DNA of 37,794 nt from a virus, in the IMG/VR virus record IMGVR_UViG_3300049027_000104, positions 1 through 37,794 of that record, one strand, 5' to 3'. Shown here in pieces: positions 23,025 through 31,808 of this stretch. The notes beneath the pieces are model-generated. The model did not search any database, had not been told where the DNA came from, and saw nothing but the letters and a program-made list of their open reading frames with translations. Each line of letters begins with the position of its first letter. Positions within the stretch are counted from its first letter, which is position 1. Both the position numbers and the translations under genes were made by a program.

Positions 23025-25268
23025 ATGGCTTACGACCGTAGCATAATTGCGCCATTTAATAGCGGCTGGGAAACTGATCTTCCGCCATGGATGCTTCCTG
23101 AAGATGCCTTTAGGTTAATGGTCAACGCTTATGTCTGGCGAGGGGTCGCTAGGAAAAGATTCGGATCTCGCCTTATGGGCGGTGGTTCGGGAGTGACTGC
23201 GCAGCTACGATCTCGACTCTCGGTTGAATTAGGAATTACTGACGGGACTGGGGCGGCTACTGGAACCGTTCCGGGCAGTTATTTTGATGTTGGTCAGGCA
23301 TTCTCGATAGGCAATGAGATATTTACTGTAGCTACATTAGGTAACCCTACTGTGCTTTTGTCTACCACCGGAACTTCTACCACAAGGACCTATGATACCT
23401 CAAATGGAAACTATGTTTTTGCTGGTGCTGCTGCCGATACTCCTATTTACTTCTACCCGGCAACGCCCGTTATGGGACTTGCGCAATATCAAGTGGGCGC
23501 TACTAACAATCAGCCTTCTTTTGGTTTTGATACACAATTTGCTTACTACTTTGATTCCACCTTACTGAAGTGGGTTCGATCGCATACTGCAGGAGTTCCT
23601 CTCTTTCATGGAACTAATGCTCAGTTCTTTTGGACCTGTAATTGGCGAGGAATAACTCCGGATCAGAAGGTACTTTTTGTAACAAACTTCAATGCTACTG
23701 TGGGAACCCCCGGAGTTAATGATGATTCTATGTTTGGATACAATGGAACGACGTGGTTCGATTTCTCCGCCTATACTAAGTTCCTTACGGCCGGAGACTT
23801 TGTTAAAACTGCTCGCATCATTGTTCCCTTTAAGAATCGACTTCTTCTTCTGAATACCATTGAACAAAATTCTGGTGGCACTACTAACTCTCAGTATGTT
23901 AATAGATGCCGATTCTCTCACAATGGATCTCCATTCTCTAATAATGCATGGCTGGAGCCAAAGCAGACTAACGGAGGATCTGTAGCAGATGGAGCGGGAT
24001 TTATAGATGCCCCTACTGAAGAAGCTATTGTCACGGTAAAGTTTATTAAAGACCGATTGATCGTCTGGTTTGAAAGATCTACTTGGGAAATAGTGTACAC
24101 TGGCAACCAGCTATTACCGTTTGTTTGGCAGAAGATTAATACCGAACTTGGCGCTGTATCTACCTTTTCTTCTGTTCCGTTTGATAAGGCTGTTCTTGCA
24201 ATAGGATCTACTGGAGTACACGCTTGCAACGGTGCCAACGTTGAAAGAATAGACAACAAGATTCCCACGAGAATATGGGAAGTTCTACAGACTAATAATG
24301 GCACCGATAGAGTACATGGTATACGAGACTTTTATGGAGAGATGGTTTATTGGTCTTTCCCTGAGAGCAATCAGAAGACTACGCAGCCATTTCCCTCAAG
24401 AATATTAGTATATAATTACCAAAATTCTTCATGGTCTGTGAATGACGATACTATTACTTGCTTTGGTTATTTTGATCAGGGAGAAAGATCAACGTGGCAA
24501 AATTCTAACTTTAAATGGGAAGAGGCATCATTTTCTTGGGATTCTGGATCAACGGCATCTCGAGATCAGCAAATCTTAGCTGGTAACCAGCAAGGCTTTA
24601 TTTATGTTATTAATATAGATGTTGCTAGAAATGCCCCTTCTCGTCAGATAAGTAGGATATTGCAATTAGGTCCGAGTGTTCAGTTGACTATCAAGAATCA
24701 TATGTTTGTTGCGGGTGATATTGTTGCTCTGGAAAATATCCAGGGAGCAGTTTTTCCCGAAAGTTTTTATCAAGTTATATCGGCATCCGACGCCGATAAT
24801 ATCATCATAGGGCCGACAACATTTACGGGTAGCTATACAGGTGGAGGCACTGTTGCCAAAGTATCCAATATCTTTATGTACTCTAAGCAATGGAACCCCT
24901 ATGTAGACCAGGGAAGAAATGTTTACTTGGCTAAAATAAACTTCTGCGTAAAAGCTACTGCCAGCGGCCAAATTACCATGGATTATTTTACCAACTCTAC
25001 TAACTATCCTCTTATTTATCCTGGAAATGCAACAGGATCACAAGTAGGAACCAATGTTTTAGAGACGAGTCCCTATGAGAGTATTCCCTACGAGAGATTT
25101 CAAGAGAGATTGTGGCACCCGGTATACTTTCAGGCTGATGGAGAATTTGTACAGGTTGTTTTTTACATGAACCTTGATCAGATTCTTGATCCAAGTATTG
25201 CATGGCAGGACTTTCGGCTTGAGGGAATGATTTTATACACATCTCCAACTGCAAGTGATCTACGATAA
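23025..25268 (+). CDS. Large tail protein, nozzle/propeller-like
   Basis: With 747 residues it is the largest protein. Its start (FNSGWETDLPPWMLPEDAFR and NAYVWRGVARKRFGSRLMGG) recalls tail nozzle or stabilisation proteins, which begin 'FnGG… NvyvrrG.lrkR.G'. The central part has propeller-like repeats with tryptophans (LIVWFERSTWEIVYTGNQ and GEMVYWSFPESN). By size and place it would form the tail tube end beneath the adaptor. P22 gp10-like or gp12-like function is possible; I cannot choose between them. Confidence 0.6.
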   Translation: MAYDRSIIAPFNSGWETDLPPWMLPEDAFRLMVNAYVWRGVARKRFGSRLMGGGSGVTAQLRSRLSVELGITDGTGAATGTVPGSYFDVGQAFSIGNEIFTVATLGNPTVLLSTTGTSTTRTYDTSNGNYVFAGAAADTPIYFYPATPVMGLAQYQVGATNNQPSFGFDTQFAYYFDSTLLKWVRSHTAGVPLFHGTNAQFFWTCNWRGITPDQKVLFVTNFNATVGTPGVNDDSMFGYNGTTWFDFSAYTKFLTAGDFVKTARIIVPFKNRLLLLNTIEQNSGGTTNSQYVNRCRFSHNGSPFSNNAWLEPKQTNGGSVADGAGFIDAPTEEAIVTVKFIKDRLIVWFERSTWEIVYTGNQLLPFVWQKINTELGAVSTFSSVPFDKAVLAIGSTGVHACNGANVERIDNKIPTRIWEVLQTNNGTDRVHGIRDFYGEMVYWSFPESNQKTTQPFPSRILVYNYQNSSWSVNDDTITCFGYFDQGERSTWQNSNFKWEEASFSWDSGSTASRDQQILAGNQQGFIYVINIDVARNAPSRQISRILQLGPSVQLTIKNHMFVAGDIVALENIQGAVFPESFYQVISASDADNIIIGPTTFTGSYTGGGTVAKVSNIFMYSKQWNPYVDQGRNVYLAKINFCVKATASGQITMDYFTNSTNYPLIYPGNATGSQVGTNVLETSPYESIPYERFQERLWHPVYFQADGEFVQVVFYMNLDQILDPSIAWQDFRLEGMILYTSPTASDLR

Positions 25269-25810
25269 TGGCAGATAACCTCAGTAATCTCATTGGTAAC
25301 TTTGTTCCAACGACTAACGTCTGGGATGTTGCACAATTACAACAAGTAGATGTAAGAAGTCCTGAGTTTAAAGAGCTTCTTGTGCGTCTTTATCAGAATA
25401 TTAACAGCATATCGCTCTCATTAAATTCCAGAGATTCTGGATTTTATGATCTTCAGGAATTTGTTAATGGGCAGCTGTTTTTCCCTAACCCATCACTTAC
25501 TTCTTCTTCTGATACTGTTCCTGAATATCGACAGGTTATACGCAAGGTCATAGATTTTGGTGCTTTGCCCAATGCAACAAGCAAGTCTGTTGCGCATGGG
25601 ATAACGATAGATTCTCAGGTTACTATAACCAGGATGTATGCATCAGCAACCAACCCTTCCACTCAGTTTATTCCCATACCTTATGCGTCACCAACTTTGG
25701 CAAATAATATTGAGTTGAGTATGGATACCACTAATGTTACGATAACGACCGGATCAAATAGGACAGCCTTTACGAGATGCGTCGTTATTCTCGAATATCT
25801 TGTTACTTAG
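25268..25810 (+). CDS. Virion structural protein, 180 residues
   Basis: The ATG overlaps the stop of the nozzle-like gene (ATAATGG). A helical N-terminus (SPEFKELLVRLYQNINSISL) is followed by a beta domain with KVIDFGALPNATSKSVAHGI, a phrase common in phage virion proteins. A tail-associated role is likely by context; details are unknown. Confidence 0.6.
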   Translation: MADNLSNLIGNFVPTTNVWDVAQLQQVDVRSPEFKELLVRLYQNINSISLSLNSRDSGFYDLQEFVNGQLFFPNPSLTSSSDTVPEYRQVIRKVIDFGALPNATSKSVAHGITIDSQVTITRMYASATNPSTQFIPIPYASPTLANNIELSMDTTNVTITTGSNRTAFTRCVVILEYLVT

Positions 25811-25819
25811 GAAAATAAT

Positions 25820-26362
25820 ATGGCATGTAGTGCAGGAGTCTGCGGAAGGAATAATATGGCTAAGCCTAAATCAAGTTTTTGGAGTGGAACTCCCGGTTAT
25901 AGCAGTAATATACCCCTGCAGTCTCCACAACAAGCACAACTAGCCAACCTACTGGGTCAATCTGCCCAAGGAGTTCTTAGTGGTGGTCTTAAGCCAAATT
26001 ATTCTGGTTTTGAACCGATAGCGAATCAAGCTCGATCTCAGTTTTATCAAGATATAGTTCCTACACTTGCGGAAAGATTTACCGCTATGGGTGGTGGTGC
26101 TCAGAGCTCAAGCGCATTTCCTGCCGCACTCAGCAGCGCTGGTTCAGAATTAAGTCAAGGACTTGCTGCCTTACAATCGCAATATGGAATGCAAAATCAG
26201 GATCAGCAGTTGAGATTACTACAGGTTTTATTGGGAGGAGCGATGCAGCCCCAATTCGAAAACCTATACACACCTGCACAGCCAGGATTTAAGCATATGA
26301 TTGGTCAAGGAATTGGTTCAGCAGCTCCATTATTACTGCGCGCTCTTTTAGGAGGATTCTAA
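25820..26362 (+). CDS. Putative internal virion / ejection protein 1
   Basis: Ala/Gly/Gln/Ser-rich, mainly helical: PIANQARSQFYQDIVPTLAE, MGGGAQSSSAFPAALSSAGS, then a Leu-rich end (APLLLRALLGG). Proteins with this composition next to the tail genes of podoviruses are commonly packed in the head and ejected with DNA. Two starts have good ribosome-binding sites: ATG 25820 (AGGA) and ATG 25856 (GGAAGG). The function is inferred from composition and order. Confidence 0.55.
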   Translation: MACSAGVCGRNNMAKPKSSFWSGTPGYSSNIPLQSPQQAQLANLLGQSAQGVLSGGLKPNYSGFEPIANQARSQFYQDIVPTLAERFTAMGGGAQSSSAFPAALSSAGSELSQGLAALQSQYGMQNQDQQLRLLQVLLGGAMQPQFENLYTPAQPGFKHMIGQGIGSAAPLLLRALLGGF

Positions 26363-26363
26363 T

Positions 26364-27581
26364 ATGAATAGGGCACAAATTGTACCAGGCCTTCCTGGAT
26401 TCGGGGCTTCATTTGGACAAGGTTTATCAACAGGCCTTCAGGCGCTTGCTGAACACAAGCTAGGACAAGTTCTTGAGCGACAAAATTTAAAAAGAGATAC
26501 TGATCTGCTGGTGCAGAATGGAATTCCACAACCAGTTGCGCAGCTCATTTCTTCGTATCCTCAAAATCAACGACTACAGGCATTACAACTTTTTGGAAGT
26601 ATGGGCGCATTGCAATCGCCTTCTCCTATACAAGAAGCCCAAAGGCAAGCGCTTACGCCAGCTCAACAGCAAGAGGCCGGCCTTTCTGATGTTCTTTCAT
26701 CGTTGAATCAACAAGGATCTCAGAGTGCTGCCAATAGAGAGCTATCTCGACTGAGTCAGGGAAGAAATCCATTTGAGAGTGCTCTAGGAAGACTTTCTGA
26801 TATAAATCTCCCACAACAAAGAACTCCTTCTATTGCATCGCCTACTGCGCCCACTATACCTACTACTAAGCCTCAACCCGCTCAGCCTAGAAATTTAGCA
26901 GAGTCTCTTTCTCGACAACCAGAACCAAGAAGATCTGATGTTGCTGAAAAAGAAGAACTTAAATTAGCTTCTAAAGCGCGAGAAAGCTTTATCAAAGACT
27001 ATAAGGCGGCCCGAGAAAGCAATATGCGCCTTGATAGGATGGAGGATCTGCTTAATAAAGGTGTCGCTGGTCCAATTAAGGCGAGCGTTGCCCGTAAGTT
27101 AGGACTTGAGGGATGGCTTGACCCTAACTCCCAAGAGTTTATTAAATTAACAACAGATTTCGCTCGAGACGCAAAGAATGTGTTCGGTAGTAGATTGGCT
27201 GCAAGAGAGGTAGATTTGTTGCTCAAAACAGTTCCTTCTCTCTTTGATCAAGATGACGCTGGAAGAAGAGCGGTTATAAATCTTAGGAAGCTTGTTAATG
27301 ATGCTGCTAAGGTTCGCTATGATACTATGCGATCAATAATCAAGGCTAATGGAGGGAATACTCCAGCAAATTTAGAAGAAATTGTGGAAGAGTCTGCAGC
27401 TCCTCAGTTAGACGCTATTTCAGAACGATTCAAAAGAGGTCTTGATTCCGCGCAAGGCTCCGATGATGGAATGAATGATCTACCTGATCCATCTTCTGTT
27501 TCTCCTGATACGCAATTCAGAGACAATGAAACAGGCAAGCTTTGGGGAATAGTTAATGGCCAATGGCAGGAGATAAGCTAA
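26364..27581 (+). CDS. Putative internal virion / ejection protein 2
   Basis: 405 residues. The N-terminal third is Gln- and Leu-rich and helical (ASFGQGLSTGLQALAEHKLG). A Pro-rich linker (about 155-190) leads to a charged helical domain (RLDRMEDLLNKGVAGPIKAS) and a small C-terminal beta motif (TGKLWGIVNGQWQEI). It overlaps the next gene by one base (TAATG). Order and composition suggest a DNA-ejection protein. No enzymatic motif for cell-wall cleavage is seen. Confidence 0.55.
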   Translation: MNRAQIVPGLPGFGASFGQGLSTGLQALAEHKLGQVLERQNLKRDTDLLVQNGIPQPVAQLISSYPQNQRLQALQLFGSMGALQSPSPIQEAQRQALTPAQQQEAGLSDVLSSLNQQGSQSAANRELSRLSQGRNPFESALGRLSDINLPQQRTPSIASPTAPTIPTTKPQPAQPRNLAESLSRQPEPRRSDVAEKEELKLASKARESFIKDYKAARESNMRLDRMEDLLNKGVAGPIKASVARKLGLEGWLDPNSQEFIKLTTDFARDAKNVFGSRLAAREVDLLLKTVPSLFDQDDAGRRAVINLRKLVNDAAKVRYDTMRSIIKANGGNTPANLEEIVEESAAPQLDAISERFKRGLDSAQGSDDGMNDLPDPSSVSPDTQFRDNETGKLWGIVNGQWQEIS

Positions 27582-28771
27582 TGGCACGATTTACTCAAGT
27601 TTCTGGAAATAAAGATGTTGGCTTTTTAAGGAGAACTCTCGGGGGAGCTGCCCAGAGGGCAATTGAAGGCCTTGAGTATATTACGGGTCAAAAAGCCCTT
27701 CAAGATTTAGCTAGAAGAGAGATAGAAGCTGCTCCTGAAGGATCTCCTAAGAAAAATATTAAAGTGGGAAGCTTTTCAGAGTCCATAGGTGGTCTTTTTG
27801 GAACTCCCGAACAATTAAAGCCTCAAGGATTTGCCGAAGAGGCGCTCCAGTTAGGCCTCTCTCAGGCTCCACTTGCAGCAGCGGGTGGTTTCGCGGGAGC
27901 AGGCGCTAAGGGAGCAGCATCTGCTATTGGTAGAACTCTCCTGGGCGCCACTGCCGCAACTACAGCTAAAGCCGCCGGTCTTCCTGAATGGGCACAAACT
28001 GCGGCTCAAATTGGTACAGAGTTGGGAGCATCAGCCATTGGAAATTCTATGGGAGGCCTTAATAAATACAAATCATCTCTGTATGAAGAGGCTCGTCAAT
28101 CATTGCGACCATCAGAAACTGGTGCTTCTGGTCCTATAAAAACGGTTCTTAAGGATATTGATAAGCTTCACAAGATTGAGGTGAACGATAAGGTTCGAGC
28201 TGCCATTTATGATATCGGCAATGTTATTGAGAATAATATAGATAAGTACGGAAAGATCGATATTCGTAATGCCTGGGACATAAGGTCATCGATCTATGAT
28301 CTCATGAAAGAAGGTACTATTCCGAGGGCATCCAAGAAATATCTTAATTCTATTACTAAGGGCATCAATGAAGTTCTACAGGAACACGGGAATCTTAATC
28401 CTAGGTTCTGGAATTCATTAAGCTCAGCAGATCAGATTCATACTGCTCAAAACATGAAGTCTGTTGTTAGTAAGTTTATAGACAAGACTGTACCAAAAAC
28501 TGGGTTTGGCAAGATAGATTCCTTAGTAAGAAAATCATTCCCTCTTGCTGCTATTGTTAAACCAAATCCGGCAACCATATTGCCTATCATAGCTCATGCT
28601 TCAGAGAGGGCAATTCAATATCTCTCTAAGCCAGCGGTGAGAAATTACTTTGGCAAGGTTGCTATGGCGGCAGCAGAAGAAAATTTACCGCAGCTCATAA
28701 AATATGGCGGCAAACTCAATGATGTTGTCTCAAAAGAGAAACCAAAATCGAGATTTACCAAAGTATCTTAA
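27581..28771 (+). CDS. Putative internal virion / ejection protein 3
   Basis: 396 residues from ATG 27581 (GCAGGAGATAAG gives a ribosome-binding site). The segment GGFAGAGAKGAASAIGRTLL and the following Ala-rich helices are hydrophobic enough to enter a membrane, as ejection proteins do. The C-terminal half is charged and helical. The stop overlaps a convergent leftward gene by four bases, with no terminator visible between. Confidence 0.55.
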   Translation: MARFTQVSGNKDVGFLRRTLGGAAQRAIEGLEYITGQKALQDLARREIEAAPEGSPKKNIKVGSFSESIGGLFGTPEQLKPQGFAEEALQLGLSQAPLAAAGGFAGAGAKGAASAIGRTLLGATAATTAKAAGLPEWAQTAAQIGTELGASAIGNSMGGLNKYKSSLYEEARQSLRPSETGASGPIKTVLKDIDKLHKIEVNDKVRAAIYDIGNVIENNIDKYGKIDIRNAWDIRSSIYDLMKEGTIPRASKKYLNSITKGINEVLQEHGNLNPRFWNSLSSADQIHTAQNMKSVVSKFIDKTVPKTGFGKIDSLVRKSFPLAAIVKPNPATILPIIAHASERAIQYLSKPAVRNYFGKVAMAAAEENLPQLIKYGGKLNDVVSKEKPKSRFTKVS

Positions 28772-28974
28772 AGATGGTCGTTAAGTGCGATATTTTCTTT
28801 AAGATTTTTATAAATCTGACCCGATATAATTCCACTGATGATTCTTGAAATCATAATAAAAACCACAAGACATAATATTGTCATATATGTTTTCTCGAAT
28901 ATATCTGGCCAATCCCTATGTTTTTTCCTTGGAGTATACTCCATCGGATTGCCGTTGTAGCTCGTTTTCTTCAT
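28768..28974 (-). CDS. Leftward small membrane protein
   Basis: 68 residues: a polar, basic N-terminus, one long hydrophobic helix (YMTILCLVVFIMISRIISGI) and a charged tail. AGGGG lies seven bases before its ATG inside the upstream gene, which it overlaps by 59 bases. It forms a two-gene cassette with the ribbon-helix-helix gene, embedded against the late operon. Confidence 0.6.
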   Translation of the reverse strand: MKKTSYNGNPMEYTPRKKHRDWPDIFEKTYMTILCLVVFIMISRIISGIISGQIYKNLKENIALNDHL

Positions 28975-29101
28975 AGTCGCCCCTAAGTTTCTCTAAGACT
29001 GCACTAATAACATATGCTTGCATGGTCATTCCATGGGAAGCCGATTGCATCTTTACCCTAGTATGAATTTCGTTTGCCATAACAAGATGAAAACCCTTCA
29101 T
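28916..29101 (-). CDS. Leftward ribbon-helix-helix regulator, 61 residues
   Basis: The pattern is that of Arc/CopG-type proteins: a DNA-contacting strand (NEIHTRVKMQ), then helix-turn-helix (SASHGMTMQAYVISAVLEKL). GGGAG precedes the ATG at a good distance. It is followed by a membrane protein gene. The cassette resembles a small regulator with its target, or a moron with its own control. Toxin-antitoxin pairs look similar, but the membrane protein is larger than typical type I toxins. Confidence 0.7.
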   Translation of the reverse strand: MKGFHLVMANEIHTRVKMQSASHGMTMQAYVISAVLEKLRGDYEENELQRQSDGVYSKEKT

Positions 29102-29176
29102 TGGCTCTCCCTGAATTATTTAGATCATGATCATTAATAGTTTTATCATAAAAATATTTAAATATCAAAATATGTG

Positions 29177-29205
29177 TTGAATGTGAACACTTTATCAGAT
29201 AGGGT
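29177..29205 (+). promoter_or_regulatory. Candidate rightward promoter for the tail-fibre genes
   Basis: TTGAAT (29177-29182), a 17-base spacer and TAGGGT (29200-29205), about 30 bases before the 29237 gene. The AT-rich interval 29102-29236 must also hold the leftward promoter of the 29101 gene; TTGATA can be read leftward there, but its -10 is unclear. A palindrome GATCATGATC lies at 29123-29132. Confidence 0.35.
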
Positions 29206-29236
29206 AGTGGCGGTTTTACTATTTTAAGGAGAGATA

Positions 29237-29890
29237 ATGGCTGTAGATTTTATTCCAGCGCAACTTGCGTATGGACTTTCCCAACCAACAATTCCTGTCA
29301 TGCCTATGGTGCAAAGAATCCCCACGGCGCCGACGGGATCAACAAGAGGTGTTTTGGGGCAGATTGTTATAGCTCAAGATACCGAGGCTGTTTACATGTT
29401 GACTTCAGTGTCGGCCGGAAACTCTACATGGAGCGGATTGACAGGATCGAGTGGGATTTTCACTAGTCTTTTAGTTACAGGTATTTCGAATTTTGAAGGA
29501 GTTGCAACCTTCAATGATAACGTTGTTATTCCAACAGGAAACCTTACTGTAACGGCAGGCGCTCTCAACGTAGGAGGCGTTGCGACGATTGAAAATGGAC
29601 TGGTAGTAAATGCTGGTGGCATTGACGTTACGGCTGGCATAGTCACGGCTCCTGCATTTGTTGGTAGCGATGGAGTGTATTCTTCGGCAAATCTATTTGC
29701 TGGTGGCGACGATGGGGTTGGTCTTGTGGCCAATACATCATTTACAAACGCTACCAATACAACGCAGGGTGCTGGAAATCTTACCATTCTGTCCACGAAT
29801 GGAAATTCGGGCGACAATACTGGCTTTATTAAAATATATGTCGGAACAACTGAGGCTTGGGTTCCTTACTTTACTGATATTGCCCCATAA
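29237..29890 (+). CDS. Tail-fibre-like protein, 217 residues
   Basis: AAGGAG precedes the ATG. The Pro-rich start is followed by a region of short beta repeats (GNLTVTAGALNVGGVATIEN, GLVVNAGGIDVTAGIVT) typical of beta-helical trimeric fibres, and a compact end (FIKIYVGTTEAWVPYFTDI). It opens the fibre module after the leftward cassette. A receptor-binding or fibre-shaft role is likely. Confidence 0.65.
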   Translation: MAVDFIPAQLAYGLSQPTIPVMPMVQRIPTAPTGSTRGVLGQIVIAQDTEAVYMLTSVSAGNSTWSGLTGSSGIFTSLLVTGISNFEGVATFNDNVVIPTGNLTVTAGALNVGGVATIENGLVVNAGGIDVTAGIVTAPAFVGSDGVYSSANLFAGGDDGVGLVANTSFTNATNTTQGAGNLTILSTNGNSGDNTGFIKIYVGTTEAWVPYFTDIAP

Positions 29891-29901
29891 TTGAAGGATG
29901 T

Positions 29902-30096
29902 ATGATGGATGCGCGATTAATGATCAACATGAAGCTAGAGATCGATGGCCATATATATATGCTGTCGCTTCCTCAAGTAGCTCCTGCTCGCTTAGCGTAT
30001 GAAGCATTGAGTCAGTTTCAGAAACAGATTTGTGAGTTTCAGAAGTTGGAAGAAGAGAGAGTATCTAAGCTTAAAGAAGCCCAAAAAGATAAGTAA
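29902..30096 (+). CDS. Small protein, 64 residues
   Basis: GAAGGA precedes the ATG. A short beta start (MKLEIDGHIYMLSLPQV) leads into a charged helix (ALSQFQKQICEFQKLEEERV) that probably forms a coiled coil. It lies between fibre genes and may be a fibre chaperone or linker. The family is unknown. Confidence 0.6.
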   Translation: MMDARLMINMKLEIDGHIYMLSLPQVAPARLAYEALSQFQKQICEFQKLEEERVSKLKEAQKDK

Positions 30097-30110
30097 TAAA
30101 AGGAGTAGTA

Positions 30111-30458
30111 ATGAGTAGCCAGCAGTCAGCAATACGTTTTGAGTGGGAAGAGCTTCGGTCGGTCGCCTTTGGGGCCATAGGTGCAAACTATACGGCAATA
30201 ACGCCCGCATTTCAGAATGAGGGTCGTATTATGATTATTAAGAACTTAACTGACCAGGCGGTACTTATCTCAGGTAATGGTGTAAATAATGGAACCATCA
30301 TACCTGCGGGGTCAGCGGAGTCATATGATCTAACGACCAATAGATCAGAAGCTGGCGGAACCTATGTTTTCAGCGCTAATTCATACCTGTATGTAAAGCA
30401 TAACGGAGTTGCTCCGACTACAGGATCGCTGTATATCACCTACTGCTTTGCTGATTAA
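30111..30458 (+). CDS. Beta-rich virion protein, 115 residues
   Basis: A single beta-sandwich-like domain with GRIMIIKNLTDQAVLISGNG and SYLYVKHNGVAPTTGSLYIT. AGGAG precedes the start. Size, composition and place suggest a tail-fibre accessory or capping protein. No named family is recognised. Confidence 0.6.
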   Translation: MSSQQSAIRFEWEELRSVAFGAIGANYTAITPAFQNEGRIMIIKNLTDQAVLISGNGVNNGTIIPAGSAESYDLTTNRSEAGGTYVFSANSYLYVKHNGVAPTTGSLYITYCFAD

Positions 30459-30467
30459 GGAGTTTTT

Positions 30468-31796
30468 ATGAGTGGAGTAACACAATTCGGTGCCGTTAAC
30501 ACCATTACAACTGATTCTGGAACAGGAACTCCTCTATTGGGGAATATAAACCTCGTTGGGTCTGGAAGTATAACAGTCAGCGCTTCTGGCGATACTGTTA
30601 CTGTATCTGGATCGGGCGGAGGAAGTGGCATTTCCCAGATTGATGGAGATACTGGTAGCGCTACTGATTCTACGATAACTATTACGGGCGGTACTTCTGG
30701 TGCAGCCTTTACCGCCACCTCTAGCGATATAACCCTTTCTTTTAATTCTCTTGCCCTGCCAACTTCTACTTCATCTTCTACCGGGGTTATAACTCTGGGA
30801 GCGAGTAGATTTATGCATAATTATGGCGCTCTAAATGATAACAACACCTTTGTAGGTAAAGATTCTGGAACCTTTTCTTTAACATCAGGATCTTCAACTA
30901 ACAATACCAGTTTGGGAGCAAATACATTAAATGACCTCACTACGGGCGATTTCAATACATGTTTGGGCTCTGGAAGCGGCAGCGGATTCACTGTTTCATC
31001 TAATAACGTCGCGGTAGGCTATAATTCTCTACCTAGTTGCACTGGAGAAGAAAATATAGCAATAGGATCCAATGCTGGTAGCCCCTTAGGCGAGGCGAGT
31101 TTTAACGTGCTTATTGGGCACAATGCGGGAACTGCTCTTGGGGGATCGGCTGGGTCTAATATCCTTATCGGCCATGGCGTCACTGGAGAATCTGGTGACT
31201 TTAACACGATAAGAATTGGCCGCGAGGGCGACGGAGGCCAAGACTATTGCTACTTAGCTGGAGTATATAACCAGGCTGCCAACCTAGACAACACACAAGG
31301 CGTTGTCCTTATGGATGATGCAACGCTCATGGGAAGTCTAAATCCATCTTCAAATGGCCAGCTGCTTATAGCTGCCGCAGGAGCTCCGCTTGCTTGGTCG
31401 ACATTAACTCCTGGTTCGGGAATTAATATAACTAATGCGGCCAACTCGGTTACTATTGCTGTTGCTCAAGATGGCATGCCGGTTGTTGAAGTTACGAGTG
31501 GACCATTTGATATGAGTAATAATACCACCTATCTCGCAAATTTTAGCTCGTTAGACCAATTTAATATGCCAACTACTGCAGCAGTTGGAGATGTTATTCG
31601 GGTCACTCAGAAAAACAATTCGGTTGGTTTTGATATTGTAGCAGGCCCTTCGCAGATAATACACGTTGGCAACAACTCTACATCTCCTGGTGGGGGAATG
31701 CTAACGGCTGGCAACTGGGCATCGGTGACAATGAGATGTGTAGTGGCTGACACCGAATGGGTAGCGGAAAGCTTTATTAATATGACTGCATCTTAA
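30468..31796 (+). CDS. Tail fibre with beta-roll repeats
   Basis: 442 residues. After a short attachment region comes ISQIDGDTGSATDSTITITG, then head-like repeats (about 118-255) with the pattern N-x-x-hydrophobic-G-x-x-A/S-L, for example NNVAVGYNSLPSCTGEENIA. Such repeats build trimeric beta-rolls in YadA-type adhesins and phage fibres. The C-terminal part (PVVEVTSGPFDMSNNTTYLA) is a separate beta domain, probably the tip. It is a paralogue of the next gene product. Confidence 0.75.
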   Translation: MSGVTQFGAVNTITTDSGTGTPLLGNINLVGSGSITVSASGDTVTVSGSGGGSGISQIDGDTGSATDSTITITGGTSGAAFTATSSDITLSFNSLALPTSTSSSTGVITLGASRFMHNYGALNDNNTFVGKDSGTFSLTSGSSTNNTSLGANTLNDLTTGDFNTCLGSGSGSGFTVSSNNVAVGYNSLPSCTGEENIAIGSNAGSPLGEASFNVLIGHNAGTALGGSAGSNILIGHGVTGESGDFNTIRIGREGDGGQDYCYLAGVYNQAANLDNTQGVVLMDDATLMGSLNPSSNGQLLIAAAGAPLAWSTLTPGSGINITNAANSVTIAVAQDGMPVVEVTSGPFDMSNNTTYLANFSSLDQFNMPTTAAVGDVIRVTQKNNSVGFDIVAGPSQIIHVGNNSTSPGGGMLTAGNWASVTMRCVVADTEWVAESFINMTAS

Positions 31797-31808
31797 TGAG
31801 GTATTTTC

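Noticed and set aside
28916-28974. Type II toxin-antitoxin pair in the 29101-28768 cassette
   Set aside because: The ribbon-helix-helix protein fits an antitoxin, but the partner is a single-helix membrane protein with no known toxin motif, so a plain regulator/membrane cassette is the safer call.
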